NCBI GenBank assembly: GCA_947085405.1
Contig: CAMTWO010000033.1
Coordinates: 16,559-80,558 of the forward strand
DNA length: 64,000 nt
Source: JASEGV01 sp947085405
GTDB lineage: Bacteria > Bacteroidota > Ignavibacteria > UBA10030 > BY39
Direction of reading: 5' to 3'
A program made the translations under genes and the position numbers. Positions 1 through 8,764 of this stretch are shown piece after piece. Each line of letters starts with the position of its first letter. Position 1 is the first letter of the stretch. The notes under the pieces are model-generated. The model had not been told where the DNA came from and ran no database searches. It worked only from the letters and a program-made list of their open reading frames with translations.

Positions 1-63
1 CGCATCAATTTCGGGTTTAATTTTTTTGTATTGATTAACTAAGTCGACGAGTTGTAGGTTCAT
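1..63 (-). CDS. DegT/DnrJ/EryC1/StrS-family aminotransferase, N-terminal 21 residues only
   Basis: Partial gene cut by the left edge. The 21 residues read M-N-L-Q-L-V-D-L-V-N-Q-Y then K-K-I-K-P-E-I-D-A. This is the typical opening of PLP-dependent sugar aminotransferases of the DegT/DnrJ/EryC1/StrS family (a V-D-L...Q-Y...I-K-P-E-I-D pattern). Such enzymes aminate nucleotide-linked keto-sugars. That fits the position at the end of a polysaccharide operon that also makes a dTDP-4-keto-6-deoxy sugar. The ATG lies at 61-63. A stop occurs in frame four codons upstream, so the start cannot be moved further back, although no clear Shine-Dalgarno sequence is visible. Family assignment rests on the N-terminus alone. 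Confidence 0.7.
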   Translation of the reverse strand, partial: MNLQLVDLVNQYKKIKPEIDA

Positions 64-128
64 ATGCGTATTATTTTATTATTAGATTATTATTTGGAAT
101 TTCGAAATTCGAATTTAGATTTTTCAAA

Positions 129-1532
129 TTAGTGTCCTTTTCCCAAAAATACAACAGCGATCGTATGGAACAGTATCTTAAAATCCATCCTTAACGACAT
201 GTTCTCAATATAAAATAAATCGTACTGCACTTTCTTCTTAACGTCTTCAATGCTTTCATCGTATTTATGTTTTACTTGTGCCCAGCCTGTGATCCCGGGT
301 CTGATTTTTAATCGTCGCTTATACAGAGGAATCTCTTGCGAGAGCTGCTCTACAAAAAAGGGTCTTTCTGGTCTGGGACCGATCAGGCTCATATTTCCGT
401 CTAAAACATTTATGAATTGTGGAATTTCGTCCAACCTGAGTTTGCGTAATATTTTTCCTACTCGTGTAACTCTGGCGTCATCCTTGTCCGCCCATACCGG
501 TCCAGATTTATGTTCTGCATTTTCTACCATCGAACGAAATTTTATCATCTTGAACAATATTTCATCTTTTCCTACACGTTCTTGAGTATACAATATCGGT
601 CCTTTTGATTCGAGTTTAATCGCAATAGCCAAGAGGATCCAAATCGGCAATCCAAGAAAAAGTATAAAGAATGATACAAAAATGTCTATCATCCTCTTAA
701 CGACGTGTTCCCACGGTTGCATTAGTTCTGTTGAAATTTCGATCAATGGGAAACCGTATATTTGGTTTGTGCGTGCCTGCCCGCTTATGATATCGTATAA
801 GTCGGGTATAATTTTTATCCTCACATCATTTCCGTTGCACGCGGCAATTATATTTAACAATTTATCGTGTTCAGTAGAATCGAGAGCTATCAGAACGTCC
901 TTAACTTTGTATCGCTGGTTGATAGTGGGCAAGTCAGGCAGACCACCAAAAACATCGACTCCTTTATAACTTTGGTTTGTTTCTTCTTTGTCAGTAGCAA
1001 CAAATCCTATAACATTGTGTCCTAAAGCTGGATATTGTTTGAGTCGGTTGAACAAATCTATAGCTTTCTCATTCCATCCTACTATGATTGTATTATTCAA
1101 TCCGATGCCGCGTAATAGGAGACTCCGTTGGAATGTATGATACAATATCCTACCTGCAGAAGTAAACCCTAAAAGCAATGACCAGTATATTAATATCAGA
1201 GCGCGCGAGTGTAAGGGAGAGCCAACACTCTGGTCGTCCATGAATATGATGAAGAATAAAAATAAGGTGCCGAAAATAGACGCTTTAGCGAGAGCAATAA
1301 ATTCATCGAGACGTGATTGAGCACGCCATGTTCGGTACAACCCGAAGAAGAAAAAAATGAACAGCCAATAGCAAAATATGATTATCATCGGCAGCCATAA
1401 ATCGGGCTCTACGGCGTAAGATACCCAGCCGCTTCGAATTCTAAACAAATAATAAACTAACCACGCTAAATTGATAGCTAAGAAGTCTATCAGCAATAAA
1501 AAATATTTTTCTTTTGAAAATCGACCTTGCAT
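129..1532 (-). CDS. WbaP-like polyprenyl glycosylphosphotransferase (initiates exopolysaccharide or O-antigen synthesis)
   Basis: A 467-residue inner-membrane enzyme expected to transfer a sugar-1-phosphate from a nucleotide sugar to undecaprenyl phosphate, the first step of repeat-unit assembly. Four hydrophobic segments occupy roughly residues 10-130. A Rossmann-like domain (I-I-V-G-W-N-E-K, from about 147) follows. A re-entrant hydrophobic segment near 280-305 opens the C-terminal bacterial sugar transferase domain, with K-F-R-S-M, L-R-L-D-E-I-P-Q, G-P-R-P-E-R-P and R-P-G-I-T-G-W-A-Q-V. This is the usual full-length architecture of the family. The sugar it transfers cannot be read from sequence. 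It is separated by 370 bases from the preceding glycosyltransferase and probably has its own promoter, with DegT downstream. Confidence 0.93.
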   Translation of the reverse strand: MQGRFSKEKYFLLLIDFLAINLAWLVYYLFRIRSGWVSYAVEPDLWLPMIIIFCYWLFIFFFFGLYRTWRAQSRLDEFIALAKASIFGTLFLFFIIFMDDQSVGSPLHSRALILIYWSLLLGFTSAGRILYHTFQRSLLLRGIGLNNTIIVGWNEKAIDLFNRLKQYPALGHNVIGFVATDKEETNQSYKGVDVFGGLPDLPTINQRYKVKDVLIALDSTEHDKLLNIIAACNGNDVRIKIIPDLYDIISGQARTNQIYGFPLIEISTELMQPWEHVVKRMIDIFVSFFILFLGLPIWILLAIAIKLESKGPILYTQERVGKDEILFKMIKFRSMVENAEHKSGPVWADKDDARVTRVGKILRKLRLDEIPQFINVLDGNMSLIGPRPERPFFVEQLSQEIPLYKRRLKIRPGITGWAQVKHKYDESIEDVKKKVQYDLFYIENMSLRMDFKILFHTIAVVFLGKGH

Positions 1533-1902
1533 AATTAGTATTAAGATAAAAGATTATTATATACTTTACAAATGTTTGTAACGTTCTTCATTTTCGTCAA
1601 ATACCCAGCGGATAAATTCATTATTATCAGGGCGATTGTTATTAAATTTAGGATACTATTTATCAGTTTTCTGATTGAATTTTGGGGTAGTTTGTCATTT
1701 ATAAACATCCATAATTACTCTCGGTATGCCGTCTATGCTGTATGTTAAAATAAATAATACGGATGAATATTTTCTAAATTATCAGACCATAACTTTCATC
1801 TAATGAGGGAAAAGCAAGTGCTAAAGTTTTTTGAAAACAAAATGCAACATATTTTTTAATTTAAATAGAGTGAATACTATTAATACACTTTCTTTAAAAA
1901 CA
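1533..1902 (-). other. 370-base intergenic region with a decayed reading frame
   Basis: No intact gene seen. On the minus strand one frame from about 1787 down to 1566 gives protein-like stretches broken by stops, ending in D-N-N-E-F-I-R-W-V-F-D-E-N-E-E-R-Y-K-H-L and a TAA at 1566-1568. No usable start precedes it. It may be the remnant of a lost gene of the polysaccharide cluster or chance. The part nearest the wbaP-like gene holds a palindrome next to a -10-like element, listed separately. Confidence 0.35.
1556..1581 (-). promoter_or_regulatory. Palindrome beside a TATAAT element upstream of the WbaP-like gene
   Basis: On the minus strand a TATAAT occupies 1556-1561, about 25 bases before the ATG at 1532. 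Immediately upstream lies a perfect 7-2-7 palindrome, TTACAAA-TG-TTTGTAA, at 1566-1581, in the spacer region of the putative promoter. This is the layout of a repressor operator. No good -35 hexamer is seen, and the regulator is unknown. Confidence 0.4.
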
Positions 1903-3216
1903 TTATTGATTGAATGAATGATTCTGCGTTTGTACAAGATTTATCAACGAAGAAATTTCTTTTTGTATTGACCCTACAGAAATATTTGTCATACAATAGG
2001 GGCGATCAAAAAGGCAGCGTTTACATCTATCTGTATGGTCAAGTCGATGACATGGGTTACACAAAAGTTCAAGTGTAATGTGCTTATGCTTTTCACCCCA
2101 AGGGCCATAACGATGAGAACAACTTGAGCCAAATAGGGCAAGCACCGGAACTCCTTGTGCTGTTGCTACATGAAGTGGACCAGCATCAGTTCCAATATAA
2201 ACTTTACAATGTTTGAGAATTGCTGCCAATTGCCTAAGTGAGGTTTTTCCTACCATATTGATCAATCGTGAGCCAAGAGCATTCTCAAAGTACCTTCCGA
2301 TATCTTCTTCTCCCGGTCCTCCAATTATGATAATACGGGCGGAATACATTTTTTGCAGCCAATGTCCAAGCTCTACGAAATTATGTAACGGCCATTGCTT
2401 AAGATGAGAATGTCCACCAGAAGGTCCAAAACCAACCACGACATCATTCTCTTGCACACATTGCTTGCTAATGATAGATTCAGCGAATAACTTATCGTCT
2501 TTTCCAATCCACAATTCAAGGTGTTTGAATTGTACAGATCCTTTCAGAAATGAAATAATATCAAGATTGTGTTCCACTTCATGCTTCAGACTATTATCTG
2601 ATAGAAGATGTGTAAACATCTTGTCAAATCCTTTATTAAAATACATTTTTCGAATATTTACTTGTTCTGAGTATGCAATTCGAAATTGTGCCCCCGAAAA
2701 TAATGCAAGAAAACTTGCATATGTAGAATCTGTATCCCATCGTGGTAAAATCGCTAAATCGAATTGTTTAGACCAAAGATGACGACGAGCAAATTTGAAC
2801 GCATACCAAGGAAGCAACAATGGTTTAAGCAATCGAGGAACATGGGGATTATATTTAAGTACTTCGTTCATATAAGGACATATTTCAACCAGGTTGTGTA
2901 TTTCAGGTTTTACAACGAGGCTAATATGTGCATTAGGCAATATCTGCCGTAATTCACGCAGGAACGCTGTTGTCATTACTATATCTCCAATTTCATCTAG
3001 ACGTATGATGAGAACTTTTTTGATTTGTGAAATATCTAATGAACGAGAAATATTAGAAATGTGAAAGCGTCTAAAGAGCACTTTTGATAGAGCCAAGACG
3101 ACAGTCACCTCTGATAAAATAAAAAGTCCTACAATTTGGCAAATAAGGAATCTGGAAAAAATTTTAATTTTGAAATATATAGTCTGATGGAACTTATCTG
3201 TACTTTTATGAGTCAT
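1903..3216 (-). CDS. Glycosyltransferase family 9 (heptosyltransferase-like)
   Basis: A 437-residue GT-B glycosyltransferase of the ADP-heptose:LPS heptosyltransferase type. The N-terminal nucleotide-fold start is V-L-I-I-R-L-D-E-I-G-D-I-V-M, near residue 70. The family donor-site motif G-T-D-A-G-P-L-H-V-A-T-A-Q-G-V-P-V lies near 341-357, followed by L-F-G-S. An N-terminal hydrophobic stretch (about 22-45) precedes the catalytic region and could anchor the enzyme at the inner membrane. Five cysteines cluster at the C-terminus (C386, C389, C398, C401, C408); similar C-terminal cysteine sets are common in GT9 proteins of uncertain sugar specificity. It lies 26 bases after the family 4 glycosyltransferase and shares its operon. 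The donor sugar is unknown, so heptose should not be assumed. Confidence 0.88.
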   Translation of the reverse strand: MTHKSTDKFHQTIYFKIKIFSRFLICQIVGLFILSEVTVVLALSKVLFRRFHISNISRSLDISQIKKVLIIRLDEIGDIVMTTAFLRELRQILPNAHISLVVKPEIHNLVEICPYMNEVLKYNPHVPRLLKPLLLPWYAFKFARRHLWSKQFDLAILPRWDTDSTYASFLALFSGAQFRIAYSEQVNIRKMYFNKGFDKMFTHLLSDNSLKHEVEHNLDIISFLKGSVQFKHLELWIGKDDKLFAESIISKQCVQENDVVVGFGPSGGHSHLKQWPLHNFVELGHWLQKMYSARIIIIGGPGEEDIGRYFENALGSRLINMVGKTSLRQLAAILKHCKVYIGTDAGPLHVATAQGVPVLALFGSSCSHRYGPWGEKHKHITLELLCNPCHRLDHTDRCKRCLFDRPYCMTNISVGSIQKEISSLINLVQTQNHSFNQ

Positions 3217-3242
3217 TGTTCAAATTCTAAGAAAACAACATT

Positions 3243-4460
3243 TCAAGTTCGGCTTTTCGAGACACTCTCAATAATATTACGGTATGCATTAATTGTAACA
3301 TTCAGTGAGTATTTTTTTTCTGCTATAACACGGCATCTTTTACCCATTTCTATTAAGGTGTCGTTATTTTTATTAGCTTCCAGTATAGTGGCAACCAATT
3401 CGTCGGGATTATTCGGAGCTACAATCCAGCCGATATTCTCTTCCAGAATTAACATTGCTAACTCTGAATCAGGGTCAGTTACAGCAATAATAGGTTTCCC
3501 AGCAGCTAAAATATTATACATACGACTTGGGACTGAAAGTCCCGACATTCCGGGTATAAAAGAAATAATTGCGACATCACAGGCATTGAGTGTATCACAC
3601 AGGTCGCTTTTCGGTTGGGGGGGTAAAAGTGTAACATTCTTCAGCTTATAATCTACCACCGTTCGTTCCAGCCACATCCTTTTCGCACCTGTTCCAATAA
3701 AAAGAAAATGTATCTTATCGATTTCGATTAATTTCTGTGAAGCATCGACCAAAATTTCTAAACCGTGTGTCCGCCCCATATTTCCTGAATATTGCACTAC
3801 AAATTTATTTTGAATACCCAATTCACTTAATAAGGAATTAGTTTTACGCTGGTATGAAAATATTTCTAATAAGTCTGCCCAATTTGTTATTATGTCTATT
3901 TTTGTATTCTTGATTAATTTTTCAGATACTATCTTTTTCATATCACGTCCGAGAACAATTATGTGTGCAACACTATTATAAAGATATCTTGTGAGATAAT
4001 CAAAAAGTTTTGTAATTAATGAATTTTTCTTAATTAGATTAATAGCTACCAGTACATCTGGGTACACATCGTGAATAATCAGAATACTTTTAGCCCCTTT
4101 TAACCAGCTTGCAAATGCTGCAATAAAAGGTAAGGATGGTGGATTTGTTACAACTAAAATGATATCTCCTTTATTTATATAGAATAATATTTTCCAAAAT
4201 ATCAGGAAGCTGAACATTATCGAATTTATTATTCGGAGAATCAATTTATTAACATTAGTAGTCAAAGTCTTGAAACGGTGGATCGTAATATTATTATATT
4301 CTTCATAATTTAATATATTCGATTTATCTGAATCAGGGATACGCGTAAGAACTCCCACTTTGTAATACTGCGCTAAACCTTCGGCAATTTTTGTCAAAAT
4401 GTGCCCTGTTGAAAATGTTTCAGGATAAAATAATTCAGTAACTATCCAAATTCTCTTCAT
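3243..4460 (-). CDS. Glycosyltransferase family 4 (WbuB/WcaI-like)
   Basis: A 405-residue GT-B fold glycosyltransferase. It opens with I-V-T-E-L-F-Y-P-E-T-F-S-T-G, the acceptor-loop start of WbuB/WcaI-like enzymes. A hydrophobic region around 75-115 is typical of the membrane-associated subgroup. The C-terminal donor half carries V-Q-Y-S-G-N-M-G-R-T-H-G (about 223-234) and S-V-P-S-R-M-Y-N-I-L-A-A-G-K-P-I-I-A. It probably adds one sugar to the lipid-linked repeat unit at the cytoplasmic face. The ATG follows the flippase stop by two bases, so the two genes are almost certainly translationally coupled. Substrates cannot be predicted. Confidence 0.9.
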   Translation of the reverse strand: MKRIWIVTELFYPETFSTGHILTKIAEGLAQYYKVGVLTRIPDSDKSNILNYEEYNNITIHRFKTLTTNVNKLILRIINSIMFSFLIFWKILFYINKGDIILVVTNPPSLPFIAAFASWLKGAKSILIIHDVYPDVLVAINLIKKNSLITKLFDYLTRYLYNSVAHIIVLGRDMKKIVSEKLIKNTKIDIITNWADLLEIFSYQRKTNSLLSELGIQNKFVVQYSGNMGRTHGLEILVDASQKLIEIDKIHFLFIGTGAKRMWLERTVVDYKLKNVTLLPPQPKSDLCDTLNACDVAIISFIPGMSGLSVPSRMYNILAAGKPIIAVTDPDSELAMLILEENIGWIVAPNNPDELVATILEANKNNDTLIEMGKRCRVIAEKKYSLNVTINAYRNIIESVSKSRT

Positions 4461-4462
4461 GG

Positions 4463-5881
4463 TTAGCCGTTATTAAATAGTTTTTTTAAAAAAGTGAGAT
4501 CTTCTTTTTTAATAGTTCCAGTAATAATCAAAAATCCTGGATAAATTATTGAAGTTATCAATATTGCAAATATTAGTGATTGGATATTTAAAAAATATAG
4601 GATACAAATAATTACCATCGTAATTATTAATGGGAACCTGATCATCTTGACAATATCAGATATAGAAATATATTTGAATACTACAATAAGATAAATTGCA
4701 TACGCAATTTCAGAAATAACAGCAGCCCATGCAGCTCCCGTAATTCCCCAGTTGATAATAAATAAAAAAGCAAACAGGGTAGATACTATAGCGAGGCCAA
4801 TCATTCCGTGCATAAACAAATATTGACGGTTGGTTGAGATCAATCCGATCTCGAAGACCGACCGGACAATTGCTGCGATTAATGCAAAAGCAAGTATTTG
4901 TATGATGATAATACTGCCATGATAAGTTTCGCCATATAAATATTGTATAATATTATTACCACTAATGAAAATAATCAATCCGATAAAAAAAGAAATTATT
5001 GATAACAAACGAAAATATTTCAATATAAAAACAGTCATATTTTCTTTGGATTCTTTAAACAGAATCGATAGCTGCGGCAAAATTACTCTATTAGATGTTA
5101 CTATGCCGTAAGCCCAGACAAATATAATCAAGCGGTGAGCAGCAGTAAAATAACCGAGGGAGTTTTTTGATTCTAAATAACTTATTAGTATAGTTCCGAT
5201 AAAGAGGGAATATTGTGATAAAATAGTAGCAATACCTATGGGTGCTGCTTCTTTTATGAGAGCTTTACAACCTATTATATCGCTTGAACTAGTGTTTGAT
5301 ATATATTTTCTATAAACAATAATAAAAATAAGTAATGAAGGAATAGATAGGCTGATTAAGTAGATATATGCAGACTCATATGTTTGTAACGGATTTATAA
5401 TAAGAAAATAAACTAATAATCCGAATAAAGCACCTTTTAATAATCTTGAAACACCAACAAAAAACACTCTTTGATTTGCTTCAAAAACCCATTCCATAGT
5501 AATCGCTGTTGGAAAAACTGCAAAGGCGAAAAGAATGATTAAAGTCTCACTTCCATTTGGAAAAATATTAATCTTTGCGATTATAAAAATACTCAGCATT
5601 AGAATCACTGACAGTATGAGTCTAATTATAAGAACGTTTTTAATTACGATACTCGAATTCATCGGATCACGTGCAATTGTTTTGATGCCGACAACTTCAA
5701 GTCCCATCTCATTAGCACGCAAAAGATACAACATCCACGTTTGCCCAAGATTCCAAAGTCCAAATGAGGCTGGACCTAGTACACGAGCAAGATGAGCTAG
5801 ACCAAAAAGAAAAAATAATTGCCCGACAAGGTTCGATGAAAATAAAAATAAAAAGTTCTTTAAAATCTTTTTTGGATTCAT
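4463..5881 (-). CDS. Wzx-type polysaccharide repeat-unit flippase
   Basis: A 472-residue, highly hydrophobic protein with about 12-14 predicted membrane helices. It starts with N-L-V-G-Q-L-F-F-L-F-G-L-A-H-L-A-R-V-L-G-P-A, the opening helix pattern of the MATE/MOP-superfamily polysaccharide flippases (RfbX/Wzx). It would move the undecaprenyl-linked repeat unit across the inner membrane for polymerization by the neighbouring Wzy-like protein. Its genes on both sides (polymerase-like upstream, glycosyltransferase two bases downstream) give a standard Wzx/Wzy order. Length is normal for the family. Which glycan it moves is not evident. Confidence 0.9.
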   Translation of the reverse strand: MNPKKILKNFLFLFSSNLVGQLFFLFGLAHLARVLGPASFGLWNLGQTWMLYLLRANEMGLEVVGIKTIARDPMNSSIVIKNVLIIRLILSVILMLSIFIIAKINIFPNGSETLIILFAFAVFPTAITMEWVFEANQRVFFVGVSRLLKGALFGLLVYFLIINPLQTYESAYIYLISLSIPSLLIFIIVYRKYISNTSSSDIIGCKALIKEAAPIGIATILSQYSLFIGTILISYLESKNSLGYFTAAHRLIIFVWAYGIVTSNRVILPQLSILFKESKENMTVFILKYFRLLSIISFFIGLIIFISGNNIIQYLYGETYHGSIIIIQILAFALIAAIVRSVFEIGLISTNRQYLFMHGMIGLAIVSTLFAFLFIINWGITGAAWAAVISEIAYAIYLIVVFKYISISDIVKMIRFPLIITMVIICILYFLNIQSLIFAILITSIIYPGFLIITGTIKKEDLTFLKKLFNNG

Positions 5882-5956
5882 TTGAACGTTAGATCTTTTT
5901 CAAAATATAATTGCTGATAATTTCTGAGATAAGAATTGCTTTATTCAAATTATTTC

Positions 5957-7333
5957 TCATACATTTATCGATTTAATGTTATGAGTTTTATTCACATAAA
6001 TAACTTCTTCCATTTTCCTACGTAATATTTCTATTAAGGGAAGAGTGAATGCAATAACGATATTCCCAATGTACGAATAAGTTAAAAAACTCATGAACAT
6101 AACACTAACTTGATAGAGGCACATCACTTTCAGGTAGATGAAATAACTGTTATTTTGTAAAATATCACGATATTTTCTAATCCTCATTAATATCTTCATG
6201 ATATATAAAACAATAGCTCCATAGATTATAATACCTAATATACCATTTCGATATAAGATCGCAACAATTGTTATGTAAATATGGTGTTTTACATTTGTTT
6301 TATATACTGAACGTTCAGAGGGAGTAATCAATTTATTTGTAAGAACAGCCCCGTGACCAAAACCAGTAATAGCATAGATTGGTGAATGGTTCGAAAATGT
6401 TTCCCAAACATCGATAGTTTCGCCCACTCGTTGAAATATGGATTCATCTAATCCAAAATACATTTTCTTACCTTTGGTCGAACCTTGAAATCTAGTTTCG
6501 GTAATCTCAACCTCTTTTTCTATACCAAGATCTAACATTTCATTTGCGATTGTAACAGTTATGAGGGGCAAAACAAAGGCAAAAATTAAAATACTTATTC
6601 GAATATTTTGAATTTTAAAATAGAAGTTCATTAGAATAATAATGAATAGTATAATTATTATTCCCCGTTGAGCTTGTGTCGTAAAGACAACAAAGATACC
6701 AAAAGCAAAGATCAGTAAATATAATAACCGTTTCTTTATATTTTTTTCTTCAAAAAGGAGGGTAAAAAAAACAGTAGTGAGAAATGTTCTTCCAGCAACT
6801 GAGAAAGGAATATAACCTGTAGGAATCAATATCATGAGAATAATGGTTTCTGTATATATGATCAATTTTGTAAAAAATAACGCGTCAATATAAGTAGTTA
6901 TATTTTTTCTTACAATCCAATAAATTACCGGAATGAACATTCCCCTTATTGTATCCCCAATTGTATAAGATATTGGATTACCGAATATCATTGCAATGAT
7001 AAACCAACCTAAATTTAAAATAAACAATATTAATAAAATTATATCAAATGTTGTTAACCTTAAAATTAACGATTGCGCTGAAGTAGTAATCAGACTACGC
7101 AATATCAGATAACCTACAATGATTGAAAATGCAACCGCAAAAAGGATACCCCAAATCCCTAGAAGTTGTCCGAGTGCACGATAGTATTCCGCCCATGACC
7201 GAAAAGTTATACCGAGTGCTGGTCCAATAATGTATAATGTTAAAAGGCTTAATATTCCCGCAAAGATGTAAAGCAATATTGCAGAATTAATTGGAACTAT
7301 TTGTTTTCCTATACGGAGAGATTTTGTTATCAT
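5957..7333 (-). CDS. O-antigen polymerase/ligase-like membrane protein (Wzy/WaaL type)
   Basis: An approximately 458-residue polytopic membrane protein with roughly 10-12 hydrophobic helices and one long extracytoplasmic loop in the second half, around the T-R-F-Q-G-S-T-K-G-K-K and G-F-G-H-G-A region. This layout is that of O-antigen ligases and Wzy polymerases, which have little conserved sequence. The start was placed at the ATG at 7333, where G-G-T-G-A-G sits six bases upstream. A GTG eight codons earlier (7357) is possible but has no ribosome site. Its place between Wzz-like and Wzx-like genes favours a polymerase role. Confidence 0.8.
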   Translation of the reverse strand: MITKSLRIGKQIVPINSAILLYIFAGILSLLTLYIIGPALGITFRSWAEYYRALGQLLGIWGILFAVAFSIIVGYLILRSLITTSAQSLILRLTTFDIILLILFILNLGWFIIAMIFGNPISYTIGDTIRGMFIPVIYWIVRKNITTYIDALFFTKLIIYTETIILMILIPTGYIPFSVAGRTFLTTVFFTLLFEEKNIKKRLLYLLIFAFGIFVVFTTQAQRGIIIILFIIILMNFYFKIQNIRISILIFAFVLPLITVTIANEMLDLGIEKEVEITETRFQGSTKGKKMYFGLDESIFQRVGETIDVWETFSNHSPIYAITGFGHGAVLTNKLITPSERSVYKTNVKHHIYITIVAILYRNGILGIIIYGAIVLYIMKILMRIRKYRDILQNNSYFIYLKVMCLYQVSVMFMSFLTYSYIGNIVIAFTLPLIEILRRKMEEVIYVNKTHNIKSINV

Positions 7334-7485
7334 TTTATACTCACCATTATAGTCCACCGGATGTGCTGTATCATCAAACGATATTTTCTATTATATATTA
7401 CTAGTGATAAATAAAAAAAACAGATTGATCTGTCCTCCATGCCCGGATAAAAGATAAAACTGAGGTATATTTTATTCTGAAAGAC

Positions 7486-8748
7486 CTAATCTTCATTACG
7501 ATGTGAATTTAATGCTTTTGTACGCATGGAAAAAAAATTTTTCCACTTCAACGACGAACCAATATATTTAAGTTTTTCGTTCTCACTTTCTGTTATTTCT
7601 TTCCTAATCCTCAAAATTGTTTCGATGATAAAAATATAGAACAGAGAAAAAATAACTGCGGCAAAAGTTACTATTAATATTGTTAAAATTCTTCGTGGTT
7701 TTGATGATTTAATAGCTGGGACTGCGTGGTCTAGAATTACCATAGAAGGGGTGTCTCTCTGTTCTTCGATTTTCGCTTGTTCATAGAGAGGAAGAAGTAT
7801 TTCCATAAGTTTTTGCTGGATTTCGACATCACGCACCTTTCTGATATAATTCATTGAAATATCCGGGGTTTTTTCAAATTCAGGGAAAAATTCTGTGTAT
7901 CTTTTGGAAGTATCGGTCCTAACATTGAATTCTTGTATTTTCTTATTTATCTCATTTAAATCCTGTTCTACTTTTTTATAGCGAGGGTCTTCCTCATGAA
8001 TAGTGTTTCGCAAAATCCCCAATTCAATTTCTTTTAATAAAGCCTGAGACTTGATTTCAGCTGCAGTCTGCACAGCTATCCGCACTTGTTCATGAAGTGC
8101 ATATATCCGATTATATTTTTGAAATTCACGAAGAGCTTCTTCGGCTTGTTTTAGGTCCTGTAAATTTTGAGAATACCTTCTCTCCAAAAATTGCCGATTG
8201 TTTCTAGCTTCTTGGGTCGATAGCTGAATTTGAATATCGTTTAGGGTTTCAACAAAAGCGTTGGCGATATCTGCTGCAATAACAGAGTCTGTGTCAAAGA
8301 CAACAATTTCAACGGTTACATCATTTTGAGTCAAATTGAACGATACATTATTAGTAAGTTCTTTTATAGCCTCTTCCACATTCTCTACTTGATACCTTTT
8401 AATAAGATTAAAGCGTCGGATAATATCTTCCATACAACTTCTACTTTCGAGGATTGCAATGTAGTTGTGAAGCTGATCTGTGCCTCCACCCAATCCTAAA
8501 CCCCCAAGTGGTACGATGTTCTTAATCACTGAAGATAGGCTAAATTGAGCACTTTGTTTTGCGGGCATTACAACGGCAACAGATTTATACCATCTTGGTA
8601 AAATAATGAAAACCATCAGTGTAGTTATAATGAATGCGGTCCCTACGATTCCCCAGATGAACTTTCTTCGTTTAAGTATGATGAAAAGATAATCTGTCAG
8701 ATTAATCTCTTTCAAATTTTCGATATTCGGATTATTCATATTGTTCAT
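7486..8748 (-). CDS. Wzz/chain-length determinant (polysaccharide co-polymerase)
   Basis: About 420 residues with one membrane helix near residues 34-54 and a second near 355-380. Between them is a long, charged periplasmic segment with coiled-coil character (Q-L-S-T-Q-E-A-R-N-N-R-Q-F-L-E-R-R-Y and following). This is the Wzz-type co-polymerase topology that sets chain length and links to the outer-membrane exporter. No C-terminal tyrosine-kinase domain is present, and none is encoded next to it. The ATG at 8748 was chosen because GAGG lies six bases upstream; a TTG four codons earlier overlaps that ribosome site. It starts 17 bases after the Wza-like gene and is probably co-transcribed with it. 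Confidence 0.88.
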   Translation of the reverse strand: MNNMNNPNIENLKEINLTDYLFIILKRRKFIWGIVGTAFIITTLMVFIILPRWYKSVAVVMPAKQSAQFSLSSVIKNIVPLGGLGLGGGTDQLHNYIAILESRSCMEDIIRRFNLIKRYQVENVEEAIKELTNNVSFNLTQNDVTVEIVVFDTDSVIAADIANAFVETLNDIQIQLSTQEARNNRQFLERRYSQNLQDLKQAEEALREFQKYNRIYALHEQVRIAVQTAAEIKSQALLKEIELGILRNTIHEEDPRYKKVEQDLNEINKKIQEFNVRTDTSKRYTEFFPEFEKTPDISMNYIRKVRDVEIQQKLMEILLPLYEQAKIEEQRDTPSMVILDHAVPAIKSSKPRRILTILIVTFAAVIFSLFYIFIIETILRIRKEITESENEKLKYIGSSLKWKNFFSMRTKALNSHRNED

Positions 8749-8764
8749 AATATTCCTCAAACAC

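Noticed and set aside
1700..1760. Similar short peptides Y-(S/N)-I-D-G-I on the minus strand here and at 13345-13390, suggesting a shared leader peptide
   Set aside because: Neither has a start codon, the frames are closed by stops, and the second copy is explained by the sigma-54 promoter. The similarity is about 28 of 39 bases and may be chance.
3136..3651. 171-codon open frame on the plus strand
   Set aside because: Lies antisense to two glycosyltransferase genes that have clear family motifs, spans their junction, and shows no protein family features.
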